Made by a program: the position numbers and the translations under genes. Positions 7,635 through 15,700 of a stretch of DNA of 64,000 bases are shown one piece after another (positions within the stretch are counted from its first letter, which is position 1; each line of letters opens with the position of its first letter). The notes beneath the pieces are model-generated. The model did no database searches. It was not told the origin of the DNA and saw nothing but the letters and a program-made list of their open reading frames with translations. Source of the DNA: Fusibacter ferrireducens (GTDB lineage Bacteria; Bacillota; Clostridia; Peptostreptococcales; Acidaminobacteraceae); the NCBI RefSeq assembly GCF_015352425.1, contig NZ_JADKNH010000014.1, positions 62,001 through 126,000 of the forward strand, written 5' to 3'.

Positions 7635-8102
7635 ATGGTTCATTTAGTTTATTGTGATAACACAGGTAAAAAGGGCGAGCGTGTTTTGAATAAAATCTTA
7701 TCGGGTACAAAAACAATAGTGGTCAGAGGTGCGGCAGGACGAAAAATACCGCATAGTCGTGTTTTTGATGGGGAAATGCTTTATTTCATGGAAAAAGGGA
7801 CGGCACTTATCTCAGCGAAGGCCCTTGTAAAATCTGTACAAAATTACATTAAGTTGACGGATGATGAAATTATAAAAATCTTTGATGATTATCAAGATAA
7901 GCTGGCATTAACCGACAAACAGCGCCTGCGCTGGCATAAAAAGTGCCTGTGTTTGGTAGAATTTGAGCAGGTGGAAATAATTGAACCTGCACTTGCATTT
8001 GATCATCAGGGCAATATGGATGATTGGCTAATCATTGAAAAAATTGAAGATGTGGTTGTTGGAACCAGCATTCCATATAATTATAAAAAATCAAAGTTTT
8101 GA
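7635..8102 (+). CDS. Hypothetical protein with PUA/ASCH-like N-terminal segment
   Basis: 155 residues, unrecognised as a named family. Residues about 25-65 (KTIVVRGAAGRKIPHSRVFD, then GEMLYFMEKGTALISAKALV) have the pattern of a PUA/ASCH-type barrel, in which a small RNA or nucleotide ligand binds. The C-terminal half is helical with several Lys/Arg. AGAAGGAGAAAGC precedes the ATG at 7635. A small terminator follows at 8131. Function unknown; RNA binding is only a suggestion from the fold-like pattern. Confidence 0.75.
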   Translation: MVHLVYCDNTGKKGERVLNKILSGTKTIVVRGAAGRKIPHSRVFDGEMLYFMEKGTALISAKALVKSVQNYIKLTDDEIIKIFDDYQDKLALTDKQRLRWHKKCLCLVEFEQVEIIEPALAFDHQGNMDDWLIIEKIEDVVVGTSIPYNYKKSKF

Positions 8103-8130
8103 AAAATGTGGACATTGGATTGCACATCAG

Positions 8131-8153
8131 AGACCCTGCCTAGGGTCTTTTTT
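8131..8153 (+). terminator. Rho-independent terminator
   Basis: AGACCCT / AGGGTCT hairpin with a 2-base residual centre (TAGGG overlap) followed by six T, just after the 155-residue protein gene. Confidence 0.75.
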
Positions 8154-8190
8154 AATACACAAAGTTGAGGACACTTTTTTGTTAGAATAT

Positions 8191-8234
8191 AAAAAAATAA
8201 GCTGAGATAGATACACCTTTGTATCTATTTCAGC
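8191..8234 (-). terminator. Terminator of tRNA-Arg copy 1
   Basis: On the minus strand GCTGAAATAGATAC and GTATCTATCTCAGC form a 14-base stem (one G-A mismatch) with a 6-base loop, then a T-run (complement of 8191-8198). It starts 10 bases after the tRNA CCA end. Confidence 0.85.
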
Positions 8235-8244
8235 CTAATAACTT

Positions 8245-8321
8245 TGGTGCACCCTGCGGGATTCGAACCCACAACCAACGGATTCGAAGTCCGCTACTCT
8301 ATCCAATTGAGCTAAGGATGC
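8245..8321 (-). tRNA. tRNA-Arg (TCG), copy 1
   Basis: 77 bases including an encoded CCA. The acceptor GCATCCT pairs with AGGGTGC, the D-arm contains AGCTCAATTGGATAGAG, the anticodon stem GCGGA/TCCGT encloses CTTCGAA (anticodon TCG, reading CGA), and the T-loop is GGTTCGAATCC. It is the same in sequence as the copy at 13571-13647. Confidence 0.95.
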
Positions 8322-8340
8322 GTGCATTATACCGCTATTT

Positions 8341-8369
8341 ATTATACTATAAATTTGTTTTTTAATAAA
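8341..8369 (-). promoter_or_regulatory. Promoter of tRNA-Arg copy 1
   Basis: On the minus strand TTTATT (8369-8364), 17 bases and TATAAT (8346-8341). The same arrangement recurs upstream of the second complete copy. Confidence 0.5.
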
Positions 8370-8445
8370 GAGGTTACATAAAAAAAGAGCATAAGTCTAC
8401 AGAGTATATTCTCGGAGGTGGCAGATACAATCGGATTTTGTAATT

Positions 8446-9180
8446 CTATTTTTGTTCGAAATACGCTTTTATCAGTTCTGCCAGGAGCAGAGTGGAACGG
8501 CACTTATAATCATCATTATCCGTTGGATACTTTAAGAGTAGTGGCACGAAACGTTTGCTGGAGCCTATGGAATAACTTTTCAGGTTGCTGTTGGCTCTAG
8601 AGCAGGAACGATAATTAAATGCGACACCAAGGCCTTCTTCGGCAAGTGCAACAGCCATTTCTGCCGAGCAGTTCTGATTAATCGCCATAACTGGAGGGGA
8701 AATATCTCTAAAGTAAGATCGCGCCAATTTGCCTAGAATTGTTCTAGGTGGACTTAAAATAAATGGAATCTTAGCCTTGTGGAGCGACTCGAGCTCAATC
8801 CATTGATTGCCATTATCGAAGTTGTGAATCTCACAATTGAGATCGAAATCCTTATGGGCAACTAAAATCACTTCGTCTTCCAAAATGCTTTTAGGCGTCA
8901 TCTCTTTGCGGTGATCTGGTTTTGCAATTAAGGCCATATCCAGTTTGCCCTTTGATATGAGCTCTTCCAATATAACAGAGTCGTGTTCGTGGATGACGAT
9001 GTCAACATTTGGATAGCGATTGTTAAATAAGTACCGATGGGGGACAAATTGAGAATCCCGCTTGGGAAGTTGAAATGGCTCAATATATAGGTTATCTAAT
9101 CGAGCACGGTATCCCAGAAGAGCATATCGTCTATATGACTCGAACGTTGCAACGTCACTTATTGAATCTAAAGTAATTGG
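8446..9180 (-). pseudogene. LysR-family regulator lacking its DNA-binding domain
   Basis: The minus-strand frame encodes the linker helix (FESYRRYALLGYRARLDN) and the whole effector-binding domain of a LysR regulator, including NNRYPNVDIVIHEHD, AEMAVALAEEGLGVAFNYRS and a normal C terminus. The first ~65 residues with the helix-turn-helix are absent. In their place the frame runs without similarity into the upstream region and start of the permease gene at 9193. There is no plausible start codon or ribosome site, so I call it a decapitated remnant, probably from a deletion or fusion beside the permease. Confidence 0.75.
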
Positions 9181-9192
9181 GGGTAAATAATT

Positions 9193-10488
9193 ATGTTGAG
9201 TATAAGTATTATAGTTGCAATTATTGCAGCTATTGCAATTGGTTATAAAACGAAAATCAATACGGGTATCATTGCGATTGTATTCGCCTATGTCATTGGA
9301 AGTTTTGTAATGGGGATGAGTGCAAAACAAGTTATATTAGCATGGCCAATCAAAACAATGTTCATCATATTTTCAGTATCATTATTCTACAATTTTGCAC
9401 TTGTAAATGGTACTTTGGATAAACTAGCCAGACATCTGCTCTATGCTTGTCGGAAACATCCTGCGTTATTGCCATTTGCGCTTTATCTTGCTGCAACTGT
9501 AATTGCGGGTCTTGGTGCAGGGTTTTTTACAGTCATCGCATTTATGGCGCCGATCACTTTAATGATCTGCGAAGAGTCTAAAATGGATAAACTCATTGGT
9601 GCAGTAGCAGTTAACTTTGGTGCTCTTTCAGGTGGAAATTTCATGACAAGCGGTCTTGGTGTCGTATTCATCAGTTTGATGGATGAAGCCGGCTATTCAG
9701 AACAGAGTTTTATGTTCACCGCAGTTATCTTTGCAGCAAGCATTGTTTTTGCGCTTATTGTAATTTCAATATTTAAATATGTTCCAGTGAAAAACAGAAA
9801 AATTGGCGAGGGTATTGTTTATGAAAAACCAGAGCCACTAAATCGTGTACAAAGAGTCAATTTCAATTTGATGCTTGCGATGATTGTGATTGTTTTATTC
9901 TTCCCAATTGCTCATATCATCTTACCGGATAGTTCTTGGATCACTTATGTCAACAAACGTATGGATGTAGGTCTTGTGGCAATCGTATTCTCTTTTATTG
10001 CATTGTTACTGGATCTTGCACCTCAAAATGAAGTTATTTCTAAAATACCTTGGAAGACCATCATCATGATCAGTGGTGTGGGTATGTTGATTGCCGTGGC
10101 AATTGAAGCCGGGACAATTAATGCATTGAGTGCATGGGCGGGTTCGAATCTTCCAATTTGGTCCATTCCTATTGTATTTACACTAATCGGCGCATTCATG
10201 AGCTTTTTCTCAAGCACTACGGGTGTTGTTTGTCCGGCATTATTCCCTCTTGTGCCTGAGTTGTCAGCAACCACGGGCATCAGTCCGCTTTTGATTTTCG
10301 CTTGTATCGTATTGGGCGCTCAAGCAACTGCAATTTCTCCATTCTCTTCTGGAGGATCACTCATATTGGGTTCTGTTCCAACAGATGAAGAACGTGACCA
10401 TATGTTTTCAAGATTGTTGTTTATTGCCGTACCAGTTTGTATTGGCTTAATTGTCATCTTCAACATCGTCCTTTCATTTATCCTGTAA
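9193..10488 (+). CDS. DASS/MatC-like dicarboxylate permease
   Basis: A 431-residue membrane protein with about 11-12 hydrophobic segments. The N-terminal third resembles the MatC_N (dicarboxylate carrier) domain: INTGIIAIVFAYVIGSFVMG, GLGAGFFTVIAFMAPI and GALSGGNFMTSGLG. GGGGG with 8-10 bases spacing precedes the ATG. A malonate/dicarboxylate-type anion is the likely cargo, but specificity cannot be read. Its divergent LysR neighbour, probably once its regulator, is broken. A bidirectional terminator follows. Confidence 0.8.
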   Translation: MLSISIIVAIIAAIAIGYKTKINTGIIAIVFAYVIGSFVMGMSAKQVILAWPIKTMFIIFSVSLFYNFALVNGTLDKLARHLLYACRKHPALLPFALYLAATVIAGLGAGFFTVIAFMAPITLMICEESKMDKLIGAVAVNFGALSGGNFMTSGLGVVFISLMDEAGYSEQSFMFTAVIFAASIVFALIVISIFKYVPVKNRKIGEGIVYEKPEPLNRVQRVNFNLMLAMIVIVLFFPIAHIILPDSSWITYVNKRMDVGLVAIVFSFIALLLDLAPQNEVISKIPWKTIIMISGVGMLIAVAIEAGTINALSAWAGSNLPIWSIPIVFTLIGAFMSFFSSTTGVVCPALFPLVPELSATTGISPLLIFACIVLGAQATAISPFSSGGSLILGSVPTDEERDHMFSRLLFIAVPVCIGLIVIFNIVLSFIL

Positions 10489-10558
10489 GGATGTAAGACG
10501 CTCTAGAAAATGATATATAGTTTAATTCCAACTTCATTTTGATTTTGGGCGTATCTAT

Positions 10559-10600
10559 AAAAAAGACATAACTCCCCTTGGCGGAAAGTATGTCTTTTTT
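10559..10600. terminator. Bidirectional terminator between convergent genes
   Basis: AAAAAAGACATA (10559-10570) pairs with TATGTCTTTTTT (10589-10600), giving a T-run on either strand between the permease and the minus-strand GNAT gene. Confidence 0.85.
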
Positions 10601-10625
10601 AGAAAAATGATGCAAAAAAGATGTT

Positions 10626-11519
10626 CTATTTACTTTTATATAACCACCATGTTTCGTTTTGAATGGGATAAAACCCAATACTGTAATAGAACTGCTGTGA
10701 TGAAAGTACATAAGCCTGTTTTGCTCCAAGCTTGTCACATCTATTGACACCTTCAAGAACAGCGGCTTTTCCTAATCCCATTTTTCGATATTCTGGCAAA
10801 GTGAAAACGGGTTCGACATAAGCATATCCACTATTGGGGATACACCACATTCCACAATGAGCAGCATAATCACCGTTTGGCGCTACGACTAAAATTCGCA
10901 AATTCAAGTTTAAATACGGTGCATCAAAGCCTTTTCGTTTTCTCATGGATTCCATTTCTATTTCATTGCGCTGGCGTTGGTTATTGAATCCTCTCCATAT
11001 GGCATTATAATATCGTTCAACATCAAAACCCTCATCGTCAAAACTCATAATACTATAGCCACTTGGGAGGGGATAGTCATGCGGATTAATATCAATCATC
11101 GCCACTGAAGACTTTTGAGTAGTGGGTATAAAGCCTCTTTGAATGGCGGCTTGCTGATATTCTAAATCACCATCCGGCAATGTGATTCTTATTTCTCCAT
11201 GTAAACTCAAATTTTGCATAGCGTATTCAATCAGTTGTGATTTCAGATAATTATATCTTTCATCTAAGCATAAATACGCTTCACCGAGATCATTTTCATA
11301 AGTTACCAGTCCTACAATAATCCCGTTATCTTCAACAACACCAATATTCGATAAATGTTCCATGCTCATATATGGCCCAAACTGCCATACCCACCGAGCC
11401 CACAAGTAATTAGGTGTAATGACCTTATCATGATTTATGCGAATTAGAAACTCACATATTCTGTTAAAATCATCTGAGTATCCTGCTTCTTTAGTATAAC
11501 TTCTAATTTGAACACACAT
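10626..11519 (-). CDS. GNAT acetyltransferase with two GNAT-like halves
   Basis: About 297 residues from the chosen ATG (11519), which has GGGAG 7 bases upstream; an ATG 39 bases earlier lacks one. The C-terminal half has a clear acetyl-CoA motif, VFTLPEYRKMGLGKAAV, followed by AYVLSSQQFYYSIGFYPI. The N-terminal half looks like a degenerate GNAT fold (IGVVEDNGIIVGLVTYEND). Such tandem GNATs usually act on small amines or peptides; the substrate is unknown. It is monocistronic and converges on the permease. Confidence 0.83.
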   Translation of the reverse strand: MCVQIRSYTKEAGYSDDFNRICEFLIRINHDKVITPNYLWARWVWQFGPYMSMEHLSNIGVVEDNGIIVGLVTYENDLGEAYLCLDERYNYLKSQLIEYAMQNLSLHGEIRITLPDGDLEYQQAAIQRGFIPTTQKSSVAMIDINPHDYPLPSGYSIMSFDDEGFDVERYYNAIWRGFNNQRQRNEIEMESMRKRKGFDAPYLNLNLRILVVAPNGDYAAHCGMWCIPNSGYAYVEPVFTLPEYRKMGLGKAAVLEGVNRCDKLGAKQAYVLSSQQFYYSIGFYPIQNETWWLYKSK

Positions 11520-11619
11520 ATTGCTTCTCCCATCACAAATTTTCATTAAGAACCACAATGCATTTGATCATTCTATATAATTATACAATACTTTTAATCA
11601 TAAAAAAACAGACTTGCCC

Positions 11620-11674
11620 ACCCACAACCAACGAATTCGAAGTCCGCTACTCTATCCGATTGAGCTAAGGATGC
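11620..11674 (-). pseudogene. tRNA-Arg(TCG) fragment: 5' part only
   Basis: 55 bases match the 5' acceptor strand, D-arm, anticodon arm and variable loop of the two complete tRNA-Arg genes, with two substitutions (CCGATTGAG for CCAATTGAG, ACGAATTCG for ACGGATTCG). The T-arm, 3' acceptor strand and CCA are missing. It cannot fold as a tRNA. It abuts the DUF4097 fragment directly. Confidence 0.9.
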
Positions 11675-11790
11675 GTGTGCTTACTTCATCCGCATTAATA
11701 TTTTCAAAAATCAAACTGCCGTTTGTACTGGTAGCCTTTATATTTGATGTTTTTATATTTGAAACTTCCACGATACCACTTGTCGTATCA
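11675..11790 (-). pseudogene. Internal fragment of a DUF4097-type (putative adhesin/LiaG-like) gene
   Basis: Read on the minus strand from 11790, the frame gives VDTTSGIVEVSNIKTSNIKA and then TSTNGSLIFENINADEVS, the repeating beta-strand pattern of DUF4097 proteins. It has no start or stop of its own. The left end meets the tRNA fragment and the right end meets the MBL fragment, so it is an orphan scrap of about 115 bases. Confidence 0.65.
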
Positions 11791-12337
11791 ACTCGGCGGT
11801 CACGAATACTACCCAGACTTCTACGCACATGAGACAGAATTAAACTGGTTGAATGGAGAATTCCCGCTGACGATGGATACTATCCGGGGTATGGTCATAG
11901 ATCGCTGCGATTTGCCGAAAGAATATGATGTCAACACTTATAAGTTCTTTCAGGGAATGCCTACAAAGTTATTGAAAGACGGTGACACCATAGATTTAGG
12001 TGGACGTGTGATTACGGCACTGCATACACCAGGACATTCTCCAGGGCATCTATGTTTTTGGGAGTCGCAACGTGGTCATTTATTTACCGGAGATCTCGTC
12101 TATAAAGACACCCTATTTGCGTACTATCCATCCACTGATCCGCAGGCATATCTCTCATCGCTTGAAAAGATTGCTGCGCTACCGGTGGAAAAAGTATTTC
12201 CTGCTCATCACAGCTTGGATATCCAGCCAGAGATATTGATCCGTATGCGAGATGCGCTCAGGCAACTGAAAGTCGATGGCAGCCTACATCATGGTAGCGG
12301 GATCTTTGATTACGGCGATTGGGCTATTTGGCTGTGA
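11791..12337 (+). pseudogene. MBL-fold hydrolase lacking its N terminus
   Basis: From LGGHEYYPDF onward the frame follows a metallo-beta-lactamase-fold hydrolase of the type with ELNWLNGEFPLTMD, ALHTPGHSPGHLCFW, LFTGDLVY and VFPAHH. The first metal-binding motif HxHxDH should lie just before LGGH and is missing with the first ~60 residues. The junction at 11791 is where the DUF4097 scrap begins. A start at ATG 11744 would add unrelated residues. Loss of the HxHxDH motif means it should be inactive. Confidence 0.8.
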
Positions 12338-12378
12338 TGATAGTAAGGTTCAATTTTTAGAAAATATAGGGATTGGTA

Positions 12379-12428
12379 AACAAAAAGAGAAACCGAGAAA
12401 ATTCTCGGCTTCTCTTTTTGTTTTTTTG
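12379..12428 (+). terminator. Strong Rho-independent terminator
   Basis: AACAAAAAGAGAA.CCGAGAA pairs with TTCTCGG.TTCTCTTTTTGTT and is followed by a T-run (12416-12427). It follows the MBL remnant. Confidence 0.85.
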
Positions 12429-12567
12429 TTCTCACTCATTTCGTCATAGCCTATTTTAAACCTTCGATCTTTTTAAGAGAAGTAATTTTCTTTTAAGCGA
12501 TGATAGCTTTTAAACTAAGCTTTGTATGATTGACAAAAATGAAACAAAATTAATTTGCGCATTCATA

Positions 12568-12595
12568 TTGACTTGAATAATATTTACTATATAAT
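12568..12595 (+). promoter_or_regulatory. Promoter of the DUF2089 gene
   Basis: TTGACT (12568-12573), 16 bases and TATAAT (12590-12595), 37 bases before the TTG start at 12632. Confidence 0.65.
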
Positions 12596-12631
12596 TAATA
12601 TTGTTTAAATCGATGTGAAAGGAGATATGAA

Positions 12632-12934
12632 TTGGACATTGATAAAATTCCACAGTGGATACTTGCATTAGAGCAAGAAGATGCTAATTTTCTTAAAAAT
12701 TTTGTTTTAAAATCAGGTTCACTAAAAGAGATAGCAAAATTTTATGAAGTTTCTTACCCAACCGTACGATTACGTTTGGATAAACTTATTCAAAAAATTG
12801 AAATGAACGATCAGCAGAAAGAAGAACCTTTTCAAGCATTTATTAGAGGTTTAGCAGTTGATTCGCGAATTGATTTAGAAACAGCAAAGCTTATAATCGA
12901 AAAATACAAAAATGAGAGGGGAAATAGAACATGA
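12632..12934 (+). CDS. DUF2089-like helix-turn-helix protein
   Basis: A 100-residue protein with a sigma70-like/DUF2089 HTH (GSLKEIAKFYEVSYPTVRLR) in the first half and a helical tail. AAAGGAG (12618-12624) stands 7 bases before a TTG start. The nearby ATG at 12627 is in another frame. The next gene overlaps by ATGA, so the pair is translationally coupled. DUF2089-membrane-protein pairs are common in Firmicutes and may be autoregulatory stress units; that role is inference. Confidence 0.8.
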   Translation: MDIDKIPQWILALEQEDANFLKNFVLKSGSLKEIAKFYEVSYPTVRLRLDKLIQKIEMNDQQKEEPFQAFIRGLAVDSRIDLETAKLIIEKYKNERGNRT

Positions 12935-13224
12935 GAAATTTTCTTATTGCTGGCGTTATTACTGTTATCTTGTGGATTGCAGAGGATTTGCTTTGCACAA
13001 AGCTTAAAAATCCGCTTTGGGGCGGAATTATACCCCTGCTCACATTAACTTTTACGATCTATATTTTAGCAACTGGTATGATTTCTTTTAATCTTACATC
13101 CTTTATTGTGTTTTTAATCCTTAATCTCTTTATAATAGAGGGGTGGAGTACTGGAAGAGAAAAATACAAAAAGAGACAAAAATCAGAATTAGACAAGATG
13201 AAAGCACATGATATTGATAATTGA
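12931..13224 (+). CDS. Small membrane protein paired with the DUF2089 regulator
   Basis: 97 residues with three hydrophobic segments (about 4-20, 31-49 and 54-72) and a charged C-terminal tail, RKEKYKK-like. It begins inside the stop of the HTH gene. No named family recognised. Its partner suggests a membrane sensor or anti-regulator, which is inference. Confidence 0.75.
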   Translation: MRNFLIAGVITVILWIAEDLLCTKLKNPLWGGIIPLLTLTFTIYILATGMISFNLTSFIVFLILNLFIIEGWSTGREKYKKRQKSELDKMKAHDIDN

Positions 13225-13570
13225 AAGATAGCTTAAGATTTGCCAATTACTCTTTTTTGTAGGAGGCAGCAGACCTGTTCGTTTTTCATGGCACATCTTT
13301 TCTTGCTCTTTGATTGTGGGTGTAAAAAAACGGCTGTGTTTTTCAGTTACAAAGAACACAGTCGCTTCAAAATTGTCAATAGAATATTGGCTTTATAAAA
13401 TTGTTTACAGGGTTAATTCTGGTCCAAAACAAGAAATACCCTACTCTCTTTAAAAAAAAAGCAGGATACATCTATGAAAAACAAGGGGCTTAAATTATTT
13501 CGATCAAAACCCTCTCGAGGCACTATAAATACTAGACTTTCAGCCTTGCATCTATTTTGACTTCACATTA
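13225..13570. other. Non-coding stretch with two hairpins
   Basis: No supported gene. It holds a hairpin at 13331-13364 (CGGCTGTGTT/AACACAGTCG) with seven A before it, and a weaker one at 13484-13514 preceded by AAAAA. Both have T-runs on the minus strand. They may end transcripts coming from tRNA-Arg copy 2. The stretch around 13475-13535 resembles 7500-7560. Confidence 0.55.
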
Positions 13571-13647
13571 TGGTGCACCCTGCGGGATTCGAACCCACAA
13601 CCAACGGATTCGAAGTCCGCTACTCTATCCAATTGAGCTAAGGATGC
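13571..13647 (-). tRNA. tRNA-Arg (TCG), copy 2
   Basis: 77 bases with encoded CCA, same arms and TCG anticodon as copy 1 at 8245-8321, in the same orientation. The upstream promoter region is also shared. Confidence 0.95.
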
Positions 13648-13709
13648 ATGTGTTGTATATGTGTGTTATACCGCTATTCATTATATTATAAAATTGTTTT
13701 TTAATAAAG
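13571..13709. repeat. Direct repeat B: tRNA-Arg plus upstream region
   Basis: Second copy of the unit at 8245-8370. The upstream part differs by a few substitutions and a short insertion (TGTGTTGTATATG-like) next to the tRNA 5' end. Confidence 0.85.
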
Positions 13710-13770
13710 GGAAACCTTAAAAAAAGATAATGAATATAATTAAAGATTTGACAGCCCTATCTCATTGCTA

Positions 13771-13799
13771 TTGGATATTTGAATGGTATATTATAAAAT
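13771..13799 (+). promoter_or_regulatory. Candidate promoter of the NitT/TauT-type genes
   Basis: TTGGAT (13771-13776), a 17-base spacer and TAAAAT (13794-13799), about 70 bases before the start at 13869. Confidence 0.45.
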
Positions 13800-13868
13800 A
13801 AGGGAGAAATTAGAAAGTGGCATATGTTATAATGATTGATAAATAAATAACAATGCTAGAGGTGAGTG

Positions 13869-14822
13869 ATGAACTTTAAATATAGTATAAGACGCAAAGC
13901 TATTTGGATTGTTGGATTGTTGATGATATTACTTATAATAGGGGTAGGGTGCTCAAGGTCCGATCAGAAGCAACAAGTGATTCTGGCAGATCAATTTGGC
14001 CTTGCTTATGCGCCACTTGAAATCATGAGGCACGAGGGGTATTTAGAGCGTGAAATAGCAGATGCAAATTTAGATTTGGAAGTGGTTTGGAAAAAACTCC
14101 CGAATACAGCTGCCATGAGGGAAGCGATGCTTGCCAATGAACTGGATTTCGGATTTGTGGGCATTCCGCCATTTCTAATTGGAAAAGATAAAGGGATGGA
14201 CTGGCGGATTGTTATGGGATTATCACAGAGTCCGCTTGGTCTTGTTGCGCCGCAAGGGATGACCAGTTTATCTGAAATGAGACCAGATCAAAGAATACTG
14301 CTGCCACAGCCAGGAAGTATACAACATATTTTACTCAGCATGTATGCGGAAAAAACAATTGGAGATGCAAAGGCCTTTGACAGTCAATTGGTTTCCATGT
14401 CTCATCCTGATGGTCAAACAGCTATGATGAACGACAATTCAGAAAACCTTCACTTCACATCGCCGCCGTATCTAAACAATGAGCTTAAGCAGAGCGACCT
14501 AGAACTTCTAGTGGATGGTGAAACCTGCTTTGGTGGACCCTTTACATTCATAGTGGGTATATGTCCAGAGCGCGTTTATGAGAATACTGCTCTGTACACG
14601 GCTTTTTCAAATGCACTTTCAAAGTCCATTGACTTTATGAATGCATCACCAGAGCTTGCATATCAAATACTTTTAGAAAACTATACAGAAGCCGATTTAG
14701 AAGCTTTGCCAGAAATGATCTACACCAGTGATATTAAAGGGCTAGATCAATTTGTAACCTTTATGCATCAACAAGAGCTGATTGAATCTGATTTGGATGA
14801 AGAGGCGTTAATATGGCATTGA
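13869..14822 (+). CDS. NitT/TauT-family ABC substrate-binding lipoprotein
   Basis: A lipoprotein with signal IWIVGLLMILLIIGVGCS, the lipobox Cys at about residue 28. The mature part is a periplasmic-binding fold of the nitrate/sulfonate/taurine group: ADQFGLAYAPLEIMRHEGYL and ELDFGFVGIPPFLIG. It would sit on the outer face of the membrane and deliver a small anionic or heteroaromatic compound to the permease. ATG 13869 is preferred to GTG 13866 because of AGAGGTGA. It overlaps the permease by 10 bases. Confidence 0.85.
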   Translation: MNFKYSIRRKAIWIVGLLMILLIIGVGCSRSDQKQQVILADQFGLAYAPLEIMRHEGYLEREIADANLDLEVVWKKLPNTAAMREAMLANELDFGFVGIPPFLIGKDKGMDWRIVMGLSQSPLGLVAPQGMTSLSEMRPDQRILLPQPGSIQHILLSMYAEKTIGDAKAFDSQLVSMSHPDGQTAMMNDNSENLHFTSPPYLNNELKQSDLELLVDGETCFGGPFTFIVGICPERVYENTALYTAFSNALSKSIDFMNASPELAYQILLENYTEADLEALPEMIYTSDIKGLDQFVTFMHQQELIESDLDEEALIWH

Positions 14823-15601
14823 ACACAGGGACTAAAAAAGGCGGACAAATTAAAATTAAAATCTTACTGCTTTTGTTGATTTGCTTAATTTGGGAAATGG
14901 TTGCTCGGAGTCATCTTTATCCAGAGGCACTATTTCCCACGATAGAGGCCATTTTTATTAACTTGATCCATAATGACTCTGTTTTTACAGCCATTTTTTT
15001 TTCACTGTTTCAAGCAGTCATGGCATTGTGTGCGAGTACAGTGTGTGTACTTGGCATGCTGGTGCTGTCCAAGCGATTCACAATATGTCATGAACTATTC
15101 GATTTGTTGTACACTTTGCTCAGTCCTATTCCAAGCGTTGCCATTTTACCACTTGTGATATTATGGTTTGGATTATCGCCCAATGCGATTTTCTTCTTAA
15201 TGCTTCATGCGACGATTTGGCCGCTTTGGATACAGTTGGAACTCTGCCAAAAGAGATTGACCAGTCAATTTTATGAACTTGAAAATGCGTATCCGATCCC
15301 GCTGTCTAAAAGACTCTACAAAATTTACTTTTTAGGGTCCGTTCCCGATCTCATTGTGGGGTTGCAAAACGGCTTCAACAGAGGCTGGCGTGCAATTATA
15401 AGCATTGAAATGATCTTTGGTTTAGTGGGCACGCATATGGGGATTGGATGGTTCATCTATGAAAAACGCATGCTCATGGATACGGTCAGTGTCTATGGTG
15501 GTATTTTGGGCATTATGCTCTGCGGCATATTGATAGATCAGTTGCTTTTTAATACACTTAAAAAACATTTATCTGTACGATGGGGAATTGATAAATTGTG
15601 A
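14813..15601 (+). CDS. NitT/TauT-family ABC permease
   Basis: A 262-residue membrane protein with about six hydrophobic segments. The cytoplasmic EAA-like loop is around ENAYPIPLSKRLYKIYFLGSVP, matching SsuC/TauC permeases, and PSVAILPLVILWFGLSP is a typical stretch. It is coupled to the binding protein. No ATPase gene follows, so the complex must borrow one from elsewhere or be incomplete. Confidence 0.85.
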   Translation: MALNTGTKKGGQIKIKILLLLLICLIWEMVARSHLYPEALFPTIEAIFINLIHNDSVFTAIFFSLFQAVMALCASTVCVLGMLVLSKRFTICHELFDLLYTLLSPIPSVAILPLVILWFGLSPNAIFFLMLHATIWPLWIQLELCQKRLTSQFYELENAYPIPLSKRLYKIYFLGSVPDLIVGLQNGFNRGWRAIISIEMIFGLVGTHMGIGWFIYEKRMLMDTVSVYGGILGIMLCGILIDQLLFNTLKKHLSVRWGIDKL

Positions 15602-15700
15602 TTGTAATTTTCATGAAAATTGCTATAATGAGTGAGTAATAAAGTGTGAGAGAGTTGCGCAAAGCACTCTTGTAATGATCAATGGACTGGAGGAATTGTT

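Larger units (their letters stand above)
8245..8370. repeat. Direct repeat A: tRNA-Arg plus upstream region
   Basis: The tRNA and about 45 bases of its upstream region (from TTATACCGCTATT to TTTTTTAATAAAG) recur at 13571-13709 in the same orientation, about 5.3 kb away. The second copy has ~13 extra bases between the tRNA 5' end and TTATACC. Confidence 0.85.

Noticed and set aside
8326-8331. TATAAT just upstream of tRNA-Arg copy 1 as its -10
   Set aside because: It would start transcription inside the mature tRNA; the next TATAAT upstream (8346-8341) fits.
11744-11790. Start of the MBL hydrolase at ATG 11744
   Set aside because: The residues it adds come from the antisense of the DUF4097 scrap, and the catalytic HxHxDH motif is still missing, so it does not restore the protein.
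11614-11832. 72-residue plus-strand ORF
   Set aside because: It is the antisense of the tRNA and DUF4097 fragments followed by an out-of-frame reading of the MBL fragment; no ribosome site.
8245-13647. Integrated prophage or ICE between the tRNA-Arg copies
   Set aside because: No integrase, phage or conjugation gene is present, and the copies include promoter DNA rather than only the 3' tRNA end expected of an att site.
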